Positions 17,507 to 26,324 of a stretch of DNA of 64,000 nucleotides are shown in pieces. Numbering within the stretch: position 1 is the first letter of the stretch; each line of letters begins with the position of its first letter. The position numbers were made by a program, and so were the translations under genes. The stretch comes from Aquimarina sediminis (lineage in GTDB: Bacteria; Bacteroidota; Bacteroidia; Flavobacteriales; Flavobacteriaceae), in assembly GCF_002895435.1 (NCBI RefSeq), contig NZ_POYJ01000014.1, positions 62,001-126,000 on the forward strand, in the 5' to 3' direction. Under the pieces are notes generated by a model. The model saw only the letters and a list, made by a program, of their open reading frames with translations, had not been told where the DNA came from and did not search any database.

Positions 17507-18733
17507 TTGTGTGGTGATCTTTATTCTGATAGCATGATTGAATCTAATCATGTTATAAATACTATTGTAAAATATATTTTTGGTAAAACTAATTATTACG
17601 ATATAGCATGGGAGGTTGTAGTTAATCTTGTTGGTTACCTTCAATGTGAGGATTGTGTGGTATATCTGATTAGAGAAGACGGTAAGTCAATGGAGCAAAT
17701 TGCGGCTTATGGAAACAAGGTGGATAATAAAAAAATAATTAATAAACTTATTATTCCATTAGGTAATGGCATTGTAGGTACCGTAGCAAAAACTGGAATT
17801 CCGGAGGTGATTCATGATACTTCAAAGGATGAAAGATATATTGAAGATATTGAGTTTAATTATTCAGAAATAACCATACCAATAGTTGTAAATGGTGAAG
17901 TAATAGGAATTATTGATTCTGAGCATAAAGAAAAAAATTATTATACCTATGATAATCTATTGACTCTAATGAATGTTTCTAGAGTAATAGCAAAACAATT
18001 AAACAATGCTTTAAGATTAGAAAAAAGCATAGAAAATGAAAAAATATATAAACAACTTAATTATGAGTTAAAGAAAAAAAACAAAAGTTTAGAAGAATAT
18101 GCGCACATTGTTTCTCATGATTTAAAATCCCCTTTAAGAAAAATATCTACCTTAATCGAATGGGTTAAAGAGGATAACATTAGTAAACTAGATAAAACTT
18201 CCTTGAATAACATACAACAAATAGAATTCTCTTTAGAGCATATGGAAATACTTATAAATGATGTATTAGAATACTCTAGTATTGAGCAAGGTTTAATTAG
18301 TAAAAAGGTAATTAACGCCCAAGCATTAGTAAAGAGCATTTTTGAAAGCATTGATATTCCCAAAAATATAAGTATAGAAGTAGGAAATATGCCCGATGAA
18401 CTCTACACAGATAGAGTAAAAATTGGACAAGTATTCAAAAATTTAATTAGTAATGCAATAAAATATAATGATAAAGAGGTTGGCGTAATAATGATTAATT
18501 ATACTGATTTAGGAAGTGAACACCAGTTTACCATAACTGATAATGGGATTGGAATTGATAAAAAATATTTCAGTAAGATATTTAAAGCCTTTGAATCCTT
18601 AAATAAGACCCATAAATCTACTGGTATCGGGTTGTCGATAGTTAAAAAGATACTACAGATGCTAAAAGGAAAAATATGGTTAGATAGTGAAGTTGGCAAA
18701 GGAACTTCTTTTTACTTTACCATAAGTAAATAA
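17507..18733 (+). CDS. GAF-domain sensor histidine kinase
   Basis: A soluble kinase of about 400 aa. Residues about 25-165 form a GAF-type sensor domain (VVNLVGYLQCEDCVVYLIRE ... IPIVVNGEVIGIIDSEH), a coiled linker follows, then HisKA with AHIVSHDLKSPL and an ATPase domain (FKNLISNAIKYN, DNGIGID, STGIGLSIVKKIL). There is no membrane segment, so it senses something cytoplasmic. The start is uncertain: TTG at 17507 is used because the frame is open and coding-like up to a stop at 17459-17461, while the first in-frame ATG is at 17534. It is the last chromosomal gene before the integrated element. Confidence 0.9.
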   Translation: MCGDLYSDSMIESNHVINTIVKYIFGKTNYYDIAWEVVVNLVGYLQCEDCVVYLIREDGKSMEQIAAYGNKVDNKKIINKLIIPLGNGIVGTVAKTGIPEVIHDTSKDERYIEDIEFNYSEITIPIVVNGEVIGIIDSEHKEKNYYTYDNLLTLMNVSRVIAKQLNNALRLEKSIENEKIYKQLNYELKKKNKSLEEYAHIVSHDLKSPLRKISTLIEWVKEDNISKLDKTSLNNIQQIEFSLEHMEILINDVLEYSSIEQGLISKKVINAQALVKSIFESIDIPKNISIEVGNMPDELYTDRVKIGQVFKNLISNAIKYNDKEVGVIMINYTDLGSEHQFTITDNGIGIDKKYFSKIFKAFESLNKTHKSTGIGLSIVKKILQMLKGKIWLDSEVGKGTSFYFTISK

Positions 18734-18786
18734 CTTAATCTAAGTAATGTTAAACAAGAATATTTTAATATCGATATGCTAATGGG

Positions 18787-18801
18787 TTATTTCCCAATAC
18801 A
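18787..18801. repeat. Left attachment site (attL) candidate
   Basis: TTATTTCCCAATACA is the left copy of the direct repeat, differing from the right copy by one base (T/C) outside the 11-bp exact core TTCCCAATACA. On the minus strand it encodes Cys-Ile-Gly-Lys-stop, so excision by recombination here would restore an intact mnmE. Confidence 0.85.
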
Positions 18802-18803
18802 AT

Positions 18804-18832
18804 ATGTAACAAACCCCTATAAATAAAGGGGT
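18804..18832 (-). terminator. Weak leftward terminator near attL
   Basis: Arms ACCCCT (18813-18818) and AGGGGT (18827-18832) form a short hairpin that, read leftward, is followed by a moderately T-rich run. It could end the leftward cargo transcript just inside the element. The six-base stem makes this a weak call. Confidence 0.35.
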
Positions 18833-18983
18833 AGGAGAGTGGAAGGTGAAATCACGGTGCTAGATTTTGTTTTCTTTTGGTAGGATATTATTAGATATCT
18901 ATGTCACAAATGGCTATTAAGAGGCTGTAAACTGAACTCTGTCTGAGTTAAATTTTAATCATTAATTTTATTCAGACAGAATC

Positions 18984-20249
18984 ATGACAAAAGAAGAACA
19001 AAAAGAATTTGAGAAAAAGGCATTAGACCAGTTTATGTCTGGCAAGAGTCTTTTTGGTAAAGATGGTGCATTTGCACCTATGCTAAAAAACTTCATAGAG
19101 AAGGCTCTTGAAGCCGAGATGAATGATCATTTAGGCACTAGTGAACGTTCTAAAGGCAACAAGCGTAATGGCAAGGGTAAAAAGACTGTAAAAAGTGGTT
19201 TTGGTACTTTTGATATTAATACTCCTCAAGACCGTCATAGTAGCTTCGAGCCAGAGCTTGTTAAGAAGCGTCAAACTATTTTAGCAGATAATCTTTCAGA
19301 TAAAATCATTGGTCTCTATGGTTTGGGGATGAGTTATCGAGATATTTCTTCTCATATTAAAGAGATGTATGATACCGATATTTCTCACACTGTTTTGAGC
19401 CAAATAACAGATAGAATCATTCCTGATGTAAAAGCATGGCAGAATCGCTCACTAGAACCTTTATATTGTATCGTATGGCTTGATGCGATGCATTACAAGG
19501 TGAAAGTAGATGGAAAGATCACTCATAAGGCACTCTACAATATTTTAGGCATCAACAAAGAGGGTTATAAGGAAGTGTTAGGCATGTACATATCAGAAAG
19601 CGAGGGAGCCAACTTCTGGTTACAGGTATTAACTGATCTAAACAACCGTGGTCTGAAAGATATCTTGATTGCCTGTACCGATAATCTTAAGGGCTTTACA
19701 GATGCAATACTGAGTGTGTTCCCAAAGGCACAGGTACAGCTCTGTATTGTACATCAAATACGTAATTCTCTTAAATACATTGCCTCTAAAGATCAAAAAG
19801 AATTCATGCGTGATTTAAAACTGGTCTATAGAGCAACTAATAAAGAAGTTGCAGAAGATCAATTATTGGATTTAGAACAGAAATGGGGCAGTAAATACCC
19901 AGTAGTAATCGAAAGCTGGCAACGTAATTGGGAGCAGTTATCACAATACTTCCAATACACCGAACACATTCGCAAGATCATCTATACCACTAACACTGTT
20001 GAGGGATTCCATCGACAAGTCCGTAAAGTCACTAAAACAAAAGGAGCCTTTACTAATGACATGGCATTACTAAAATTGGTATACTTGGCTACAAAGAATA
20101 TCGAAAAGAAATGGACTTCACCATTACATAATTGGAGTTTGACAGTCCAACAACTTTATATTAAATTTGGAGAGAGGATACCTCTGATATTAAACACCAA
20201 TTCCTCTGGGGCTAGCCCCAGAGGAATTGAAACAACAGACAGAGTTTAA
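18984..20249 (+). CDS. IS256-family transposase
   Basis: The 421-aa transposase belongs to the MULE-like DDE superfamily. Catalytic residues are visible as Asp167 (VWLDAMHYKV), Asp233 (ACTDNLKGF) and Glu340 (NTVEGFHRQ), with the family's C/H region VQLCIVHQIRNS between them. The N-terminal part (FIEKALEAEMNDHLG) is the standard IS256 start. It is complete, so it should be functional and mediate cut-and-paste or copy-out transposition with the repeats at the element ends. The C-terminus is extended through a 30-bp palindrome encoding NSSGASPRGI, an unusual end for the family. Confidence 0.96.
   Translation: MTKEEQKEFEKKALDQFMSGKSLFGKDGAFAPMLKNFIEKALEAEMNDHLGTSERSKGNKRNGKGKKTVKSGFGTFDINTPQDRHSSFEPELVKKRQTILADNLSDKIIGLYGLGMSYRDISSHIKEMYDTDISHTVLSQITDRIIPDVKAWQNRSLEPLYCIVWLDAMHYKVKVDGKITHKALYNILGINKEGYKEVLGMYISESEGANFWLQVLTDLNNRGLKDILIACTDNLKGFTDAILSVFPKAQVQLCIVHQIRNSLKYIASKDQKEFMRDLKLVYRATNKEVAEDQLLDLEQKWGSKYPVVIESWQRNWEQLSQYFQYTEHIRKIIYTTNTVEGFHRQVRKVTKTKGAFTNDMALLKLVYLATKNIEKKWTSPLHNWSLTVQQLYIKFGERIPLILNTNSSGASPRGIETTDRV
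20199..20228. repeat. 30-bp perfect palindrome in the transposase 3' end
   Basis: AATTCCTCTGGGGCT (20199-20213) is followed directly by its exact reverse complement. It lies inside the last 20 codons of the transposase gene, has no T tract, and is much more GC-rich than its surroundings. Confidence 0.9.
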
Positions 20250-20284
20250 TTTACAGATCCGCTATTAAAAAAAAATAGTTAAAA

Positions 20285-23200
20285 CTATTTAACTTTCGAC
20301 GTACCTTCAATTAGCCTTTGACTTTTTACAGAAATATCTAAAAGTCCTGATATTTTTTGTTTTTCAATTTCCTCTAAAGGTTTAAATTTAAGAAAATTAT
20401 AACCCAGACGCCTCAACACATAAAAAGGTAAAATATTATTATTTAGAACATTTTTTAACTCCTTCGTTTCCTCAAAAGGGAACTCTTTATTGTAATCAAA
20501 TTTATTAGCAATAGTTATTAATTTAATAATATTATTCTTATCATATTTAGATTTAACATTATCGAATGTATTTTTTAAATCTCTTGATGAGATAGATGAT
20601 GAAACTTTTTTTATTGTTGAATATGATATCATATAAAGCATATTAAACATAATTTTCTTAGCCAGTGTTTCCTTTTCATTTTCTGTTATTGTGGTATCTT
20701 CTCCAATTAATTCTATTATTTCATTTTTAATGTGTTCTTCCCCCTCAAGTAACACGTTAAACATTGAAGATAATGTCTTTATGGATAAAAAATAAACATT
20801 TTCAATTATATGTATTTTTTCTTCTTTTCTTAAAGAGGCATATCTGTTTTTAACTATATGTCCTAAAATCTCAATTGATTTATAAGATGTATTAATTTGT
20901 GATATGTAGTCGATTTCATTATTGCTTTCTGTTTCAATATGCAAGTCATCATTAATAACAGAACTTTCAACAACATCTCTATTACTTAATTCCTCCTCTT
21001 TATTTTTTACATGATCGGTACTATCTAGTGTTAGATTTTCTGATCTTTCTTTTATCAAGTTGTTAATCTCATTAATATCCTCGTTAAAATTTAGAATATT
21101 TGAATCAGTAAATAAGTTTTTAGTAACACTAATTATTTCATCGATAACCAATTTAGATTTAGAATGATGAGATAAAAACATATATATATTGGCAGAGTGA
21201 GATTGATATAATTTACTTGATAAATCTTTTATATGTTTCATTACATGTTCTTCCTCAATATTATCTGCTAAATATTTAGCAATAAAATAAAAATAGATAT
21301 ATGTATACTTAAACTTATAAAAATCATTTACTTTTCTTAATATTTCAGTTTCGATTAGCGTTTGTTCAGTTTTGACAAAACTAATTTCCACATCATAATT
21401 ATCTTTAAATTTATTATGCAAATCAATAAACCCTCCTTCACTAATATGATTACTTTTATTTAAAAATAACTCATAGGCTAATTCAGATAAATAAGAATAT
21501 AGTTTTTCAATTTCTTTGTTTTCTTTAACTTTTTGACCTAATGCAGACTTAATTAATACATCATAATAATATCCAAAAGTACTTTGTTCAAGATTAGTTG
21601 ATGAGGTAAGCTCATTGGATTGAAGTATTATTAATATATATATCGGTAAAGATGGTACTAAATTTTTTCCAATAATTGAATCAATTATTTTTTCAGCTGC
21701 ATAGTAATTATCTACTTTATCTTTCTCATCAACAAAATCATCATTTAAAGTTAAATCTTTCCATTTTTTAATTAGTTCAAATCTTTTAGACGCTCCAAAA
21801 GGAAGTAATTCAAAGATATTGACATCTAAATTTTTAACATCTAATAATTCACTAAGGGTTAAGTATTCATCCCAAATAATTAATGACTTAAATTCTAAAT
21901 CAATGATAGAATTAACGAGTTTCTTTTTTAGTTCAAAAGATAATTTTGAGTCATTAAAATCATCAAAAATTAAATACACCCTATTACTACTTTTCTCAGT
22001 AAAATTATCATATTGAGAATTAACTTCTTTCAAAATTAATTTTCTAACTCTTTCAATATTTGTTTCTTTTAATAATTTTCCAGGTATGTATACAGGGAAT
22101 AAATCACTCTCTTTTAAAATCTTTTCATAAGTAATTTTACAAAATGCTGTTTTACCTGAATTTTCTTCACCAAATAGAATAATATTATTAAAGTGATTGC
22201 TAATAATATTTTTATGAATAAAACCAAGTGTAACATTATTACTTTTATCTTCTTGATCAACAACATCATACCTTTCGAAAAAAGGCGACACATAAATATC
22301 TTTTAACCTTATATCTTTTGTTGAACGATTAGTAAATTTTGCCCCAGCATCAAGAACAAAAGAGTTTTCAAAATCTTCATTTAATGCCGGAGGTGTTTCG
22401 ATTGGCGTTATATTAACAGGAATCTCATTTAATATATTTACTTCAAATACACCATTAGTTATTCCATTATCTAAAGAAGGGATAAACCCTGAAGAATCAT
22501 CATCGTATTTTCTGAAGTGACACTTTATTTTCTCATTGTGTTCATATTCTATTATGGTATAACCATTTTTGTAAGCATGTAATTTTGAATTTTCAGAGGT
22601 TAATGATTTTCCTATTGATAAAAGATATTTTCCATATAGACCATTAACGTAATCAGTTTGTTGTTCATGAGTGTGTCCAATTAAAATTATATCATAATTT
22701 TTATAAATTTTCTTTTCTATCTCCGATTGCTCAACTTCACGAGATAGAAAAGATAGTGGGTGATGAATAATACACACTTTGATTTTTGAGTCATCAATAA
22801 ATTCAAGTGAATGTTCTACTTGCTTTATTCCTACCGCAATATTTCCTTCATCATTGTCATCATAGCTCAACCAACTTGAATTTAAACAAGAAATACCAAT
22901 TGAAGTACCATCTAAATCTAAAACAAAAGAATTATCAATCCCTGTTATTTGTGATTGATCATATTCTGAATAAAACTTCTTTGCAAATTCATTATAAGAT
23001 TCTAGACCTTTTATTTTACGTTCTGGGCTTGAATCATAGAAATCTTTTAAAAAGTTATTCAATAAATCAGAAGACCTTTTATCTTTATCTTTGTTTTTAT
23101 TTAATAGGTTTTCTTTTAGTGAAAAATCTGTGTATTTATCTAATTTTGATCTGTCTATTTCATGATTACCAGGAACAAAAAAAATTTTATTCTTTAGAAA

Positions 23201-23419
23201 AGTAAATTTATTTAAAAACTCTAGTATAGTATTGTAATGTTCTTTAGAAGTAAAGTTTCTACCTCCTTGATTTAAAAAATCTCCGCTAAAAACTAATATT
23301 GAATTTTTATCAATATAATTAGAAATATCTTCCAAAAGAGAGTCAATTAGTCTTTTATGATTATATCCAAAATCATCATCATTTATATGTATATCACTAA
23401 GGTGTATTATTTTTATCAT
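20285..23419 (-). CDS. Metallophosphoesterase-STAND/NACHT-like NTPase
   Basis: This 1044-aa protein has three parts. Residues 1-300 are a calcineurin-like metallophosphoesterase with all metal motifs: DIH (9-11), GD (46-47), GNHE (84-87), IHH (218-220) and GHTHE (248-252). Residues about 370-720 are a STAND-type NTPase: Walker A GEENSGKT (417-424), Walker B VYLIFDDF (481-488), IIWDEYLT, and a 'FYKFKYTYIYFYFIAKYLA' winged-helix signature typical of NACHT-like proteins. Residues about 720-1044 are a long helical C-terminus with a low-complexity acidic segment, plausibly the sensor. The design (cleaving effector, switch, sensor) matches antiphage STAND proteins. A nucleic acid, nucleotide or phospholipid substrate is possible; the target is unknown. 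It is divergent from 23555-24103. Confidence 0.88.
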   Translation of the reverse strand: MIKIIHLSDIHINDDDFGYNHKRLIDSLLEDISNYIDKNSILVFSGDFLNQGGRNFTSKEHYNTILEFLNKFTFLKNKIFFVPGNHEIDRSKLDKYTDFSLKENLLNKNKDKDKRSSDLLNNFLKDFYDSSPERKIKGLESYNEFAKKFYSEYDQSQITGIDNSFVLDLDGTSIGISCLNSSWLSYDDNDEGNIAVGIKQVEHSLEFIDDSKIKVCIIHHPLSFLSREVEQSEIEKKIYKNYDIILIGHTHEQQTDYVNGLYGKYLLSIGKSLTSENSKLHAYKNGYTIIEYEHNEKIKCHFRKYDDDSSGFIPSLDNGITNGVFEVNILNEIPVNITPIETPPALNEDFENSFVLDAGAKFTNRSTKDIRLKDIYVSPFFERYDVVDQEDKSNNVTLGFIHKNIISNHFNNIILFGEENSGKTAFCKITYEKILKESDLFPVYIPGKLLKETNIERVRKLILKEVNSQYDNFTEKSSNRVYLIFDDFNDSKLSFELKKKLVNSIIDLEFKSLIIWDEYLTLSELLDVKNLDVNIFELLPFGASKRFELIKKWKDLTLNDDFVDEKDKVDNYYAAEKIIDSIIGKNLVPSLPIYILIILQSNELTSSTNLEQSTFGYYYDVLIKSALGQKVKENKEIEKLYSYLSELAYELFLNKSNHISEGGFIDLHNKFKDNYDVEISFVKTEQTLIETEILRKVNDFYKFKYTYIYFYFIAKYLADNIEEEHVMKHIKDLSSKLYQSHSANIYMFLSHHSKSKLVIDEIISVTKNLFTDSNILNFNEDINEINNLIKERSENLTLDSTDHVKNKEEELSNRDVVESSVINDDLHIETESNNEIDYISQINTSYKSIEILGHIVKNRYASLRKEEKIHIIENVYFLSIKTLSSMFNVLLEGEEHIKNEIIELIGEDTTITENEKETLAKKIMFNMLYMISYSTIKKVSSSISSRDLKNTFDNVKSKYDKNNIIKLITIANKFDYNKEFPFEETKELKNVLNNNILPFYVLRRLGYNFLKFKPLEEIEKQKISGLLDISVKSQRLIEGTSKVK

Positions 23420-23554
23420 TGATTAGTTTTTTAGATCTTAAAGATAATAACAACATAATTCCCTACCATTATTTTAAGACCAACCTTATAAACAAGTTTT
23501 CAACGTGTGGACTGATTATATAGTTGTGGGGAATTATTAGTATATTGTGGTGGT

Positions 23555-24103
23555 ATGTCAGATTATGTGGGGTTTTTAGATAGCAGAAATGAGTATTATC
23601 GAAAAAAAAGCAAGTATAGTGATTTAGACTATCTTTTGAATTTTGAGAAGGTCAAAAATAATAATAAACTAGGTCTAGAAATTCCGAACTTTAACCTCAA
23701 TAATGAATTTAGTTGCCTCTCCTCAGATGAACCACGTGAAGATATACATAAAGTGTTGGTTAAGAGTGATTCTCAACACGTTAGTGCTATTAGTCAATGC
23801 TTTAGTTCCTCTTTCTCTGCACATAAGGCTTTAAAAAAGATATTGGGTATTGATTCTATAATAACTCTAGGGAGTATCATAGATAATCTTAAGAGAGAAA
23901 AAATGTTTTATGAATCTTTGGAAAAGTTGGAGTATAGGCTCAAAAATCAAAATTTCCATTCAAATGGTATTAATCTTCATGCATGGTTTACACTACCTGA
24001 TGGTTTTGTCGTTGACGTTAGTATTATAGGTTCAATCAAAAAAAATGAGTTTTTTTTCCATTTTTATTTTCATGATTATATTTTAATGCAGGGAGGTAAT
24101 TAA
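23555..24103 (+). CDS. Transglutaminase/papain-like-fold protein candidate
   Basis: A 182-aa cytosolic protein. The stretch ISQCFSSSFSAHKALKKILGI followed about 45 residues later by INLHAWFTLPDGFVVDVS resembles the Cys...His-Ala-Trp...Asp pattern of transglutaminase-like cysteine proteins (compare the lasso-peptide protease type), giving a candidate catalytic triad of Cys82, His144 and Asp155. It is the only rightward cargo gene and shares a 135-bp spacer with the divergent metallophosphoesterase-STAND gene. Its last 68 bp overlap the 3' end of the opposite-strand ParB-like gene, so the tail could be altered. The family assignment is by motif only. Confidence 0.55.
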   Translation: MSDYVGFLDSRNEYYRKKSKYSDLDYLLNFEKVKNNNKLGLEIPNFNLNNEFSCLSSDEPREDIHKVLVKSDSQHVSAISQCFSSSFSAHKALKKILGIDSIITLGSIIDNLKREKMFYESLEKLEYRLKNQNFHSNGINLHAWFTLPDGFVVDVSIIGSIKKNEFFFHFYFHDYILMQGGN

Positions 24104-24815
24104 TAATTTCATTTTTGAAATTTTCTTCTTTTTCAATATGAATAAAGTCTCTTTCTAATTGAAAACCTAAAGAATTTATAAATCTCATTTTTTTTGATTG
24201 AATCCAAGAAGGTTTTGTTGACTGGTATAAGGAAAGAAATTGCTTCAACATTTCATAACCATGAATAAATATTTTAACACTATCTATTTTTGTTTTCCAC
24301 ATTGTTCTTCTAAATAGATTACGATCACCTAAGTCTAAATCCAATTTTTCTTTTTTGTATTGATTAACTGTGTTATACAATTCGTAATCAAAAAAGTATT
24401 CTTGAACATCTCCTTTTATGCACTTATATCTTAAAAATCTAGCAATATGAGTTCTGTGATTACCCTGTGTTATAATATAATCATCTCCAAATTTGGCATA
24501 GCTGATTCCTGTTTTTTTCTCATCTGAATTAAAATAATCGGAACAATATTCTTTAGTATAATAAGAAGAAAACCTTTTTAAACATCCAAGATTTTCTAAC
24601 CAGGTACTATCTGCATAGCTTATATGACTAGTACCAATCACTTTATTTAAAGGAACATTAATATATCCCAATTGTTTTGAAGGTAGGGTTTTCCAATATG
24701 CTAAATTAGGCATGCTGTCATAAAAAACTAAAGTGTCATTATACCAATCATGAAACCCTTGTTCTTTTAGTTGTTTTAACCTATTATATCCATTTTCTAA
24801 GCAATAGTTTTTCAT
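24036..24815 (-). CDS. ParB/Srx-like domain protein
   Basis: This 259-aa protein contains GDDYIITQGNHRTHIARFL (residues about 110-128). It resembles the 'dGnHRv.Aa' phosphate-binding signature of the ParB/sulfiredoxin superfamily, which includes CTP-binding DNA-partition proteins and small nucleases. The preceding part (PLNKVIGTSHISYADSTWLENLG) would be the start of that fold. There is no recognisable helix-turn-helix domain, so a partition role is unlikely and an enzyme or nuclease role is possible. It faces the transglutaminase-like gene tail to tail with a 68-bp overlap. The assignment is tentative. Confidence 0.6.
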   Translation of the reverse strand: MKNYCLENGYNRLKQLKEQGFHDWYNDTLVFYDSMPNLAYWKTLPSKQLGYINVPLNKVIGTSHISYADSTWLENLGCLKRFSSYYTKEYCSDYFNSDEKKTGISYAKFGDDYIITQGNHRTHIARFLRYKCIKGDVQEYFFDYELYNTVNQYKKEKLDLDLGDRNLFRRTMWKTKIDSVKIFIHGYEMLKQFLSLYQSTKPSWIQSKKMRFINSLGFQLERDFIHIEKEENFKNEIINYLPALKYNHENKNGKKTHFF

Positions 24816-24944
24816 AAGTTTTAAATTTAAGCTGACTTGTCCGAGTACTATAATTCTATGACTTTATACTTGTTAAAGTTACAAACGAATTTAGTAATTA
24901 TATTTTATCCTTATTCTTTTAAAACAAACAAGATACCTTTGTTT

Positions 24945-25221
24945 TCAACTATCAATCTCATCTTTTAAATCGCTTATTTCTAATCTGTAATCACGTAAAA
25001 GAGCTTCATATTGATTGAGTTTTATATTCTTTTTTTTGTTGTCGGATAAAGTCTTGACTAATTTTAATTCGTAGGGTTTTATTTTTAATTTATAGTTGTT
25101 TATAGGATCGTCTTTTTGTTTCAATTGTTTTGGTCTGATTTTCGGTTTTTGTGATCAAAGATGATATTCCGTCAATCAATTCTTCTTTTGCTTGATTTCT
25201 AAGTTTTTCTTTCAAATACAT
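24945..25221 (-). pseudogene. Frameshifted coiled-coil protein gene
   Basis: On the minus strand an ATG at 25221 opens MYLKEKLRNQAKEELIDG... in one frame. After the A5 run (T-run at 25146-25150) the coding-like sequence continues in the next frame as KPKIRPKQLKQKDDPINNYKL... to a stop at 24945. Joining them gives about 91 residues of charged, helical protein (NQYEALLRDYRLEISDLKDEI). The total length of 277 bp (3n+1) fits a single-base indel. It may be a true mutation, a sequencing error in the homopolymer, or programmed slippage. Confidence 0.5.
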
Positions 25222-25291
25222 CTTGTTATTTTTTTTAGCAAGCGTAGCCCCAAATCTACCAAAACTAATACTATAAAATGAAAGGTGAACA

Positions 25292-25332
25292 TACCGATTA
25301 TTTGCCCTATGTTTTAAACTTAATAGTCGGTA
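25292..25332. other. Hairpin in cargo spacer
   Basis: TACCGATTATT (25292-25302) and AATAGTCGGTA (25322-25332) are inverted with one mismatch around an 19-base loop. It lies just beyond the end of the 80-aa gene read leftward and could be a transcript 3' end structure. No long T run follows. Confidence 0.4.
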
Positions 25333-25341
25333 ATTTATAAT

Positions 25342-25584
25342 TCAATTACTATATTTCATTTTTCCTTCCAAAACTTTTAGCATATAATTAATGGCGTGTT
25401 CTTTATCATTAAAATCTTCACGTTTTCTTCCCGCCCAAACAATAAATTTTTTAATGGTTTCAGTGTTTTCTGGGTTTGTTACATAGTCTAATAGTCCTCT
25501 GTATTTTAGAAGCCCTTCTGTTATATCATATTTTTGTTCCAAAGTATCAAGTAGGGCATCGATTGTTTCACCATATGAGTTCAT
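25342..25584 (-). CDS. Small hypothetical cargo protein (80 aa)
   Basis: An 80-aa acidic, helical protein starting MNSYGETIDALLDTLEQKYD and containing FIVWAGRKREDFNDKEHA. Its ATG overlaps the stop of the upstream metallophosphoesterase remnant by four bases (ATGA), a classical sign of translational coupling, so it once formed an operon with that phosphoesterase. I do not recognise a family. With its upstream partner broken, its translation may now be reduced. Confidence 0.55.
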   Translation of the reverse strand: MNSYGETIDALLDTLEQKYDITEGLLKYRGLLDYVTNPENTETIKKFIVWAGRKREDFNDKEHAINYMLKVLEGKMKYSN

Positions 25585-26320
25585 AGTTTGCTATTTATAT
25601 CATTATCAATATCATCTAAAATTAAGTGTAATTTTTTAAATGCTCCTTGTATCTCAGATGATTTAAAATCATTGATGTTTTCGATAATATAGGTTATGTT
25701 ATGCATTTCTATTGGGTATTTATGTACGACAAGTTTATATTTTGTTTTAGCTCTTTCAAAGTATTCAATAAATTTTTCATCATCTTTCATATCAAAGCTT
25801 TTATATTTAGTTTTTCTTGTATTTCTCTGTATGATAAAGGGTAAATCGTGGAAATCTACACCAACATCTAAAACCAATTTTCTGCTATGGCTATTAAGTT
25901 TTCCGTGTGAATGTCCGTAAAAAAGAAAAACTCCACTATATTTACCTTTCCAAGTCATTAGTGAATAATATATAGTAACTATAAGTTGATTATTCGCAGA
26001 ACTCAGATTCGGTAATTTTAGTTTGTGATAGTCCTTAACCTATTCAAGTCGATCTAAGCAATTTTGATTTAATTTATCATGATTCCCTTTTATCAAATGA
26101 ATTTACCATTCAATCTATCTAAAGCATTTTCCAATTTTCTTGGTGACATCAATGCGATGTCACCAAGATGATATATAAGGTCATTTTGTTTTACTTTTTT
26201 ATTCCATTTTTGGATCATAGTTTCATTCATTTCTTCAACGGATTGAAAAGGTCTTTTGGAATGCTTAATAGCACCTTTATGACCAAAATGATGATCCGCA
26301 GTAAAGAATATTTTACTCAT
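25581..26320 (-). pseudogene. Decayed calcineurin-like metallophosphoesterase gene
   Basis: The intact part starts MSKIFFTADHHFGHKGA and holds DHH and LGDIA metal motifs up to NGKFI, then stops at 26093. The sequence continues in another frame as IHLIKGNHDKLNQNCLDRLE, meets a TAG at 26040-26042, and runs on as VKDYHKLKLPN... through FYGHSHGKLN to 25581. Together the pieces give all family motifs (DxH, GD, GNHD, GHSH) in order over about 245 residues. One frameshift near 26095-26104 plus one nonsense codon therefore inactivated a YfcE-type phosphoesterase. The first ATG of the frame (26332) overlaps the upstream gene, so 26320 is preferred. Confidence 0.85.
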
Positions 26321-26324
26321 ACTA

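Larger units (their letters stand above)
18921..20260 (+). mobile_element. IS256-family insertion sequence
   Basis: This 1340-bp element is flanked by an intact 8-bp target duplication GCTATTAA (18913-18920 and 20261-20268), the length expected for IS256. The terminal inverted repeats match at 20 of 25 bases, sharing CTGTAAA and AACTCTGTCTG, and start exactly at the duplication edges. It contains one full-length transposase. The complete ends, open frame and perfect duplication indicate a recent, probably active insertion. It landed 17 bp beyond the stop codon of the metallophosphoesterase-STAND gene, without interrupting it. Confidence 0.95.
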
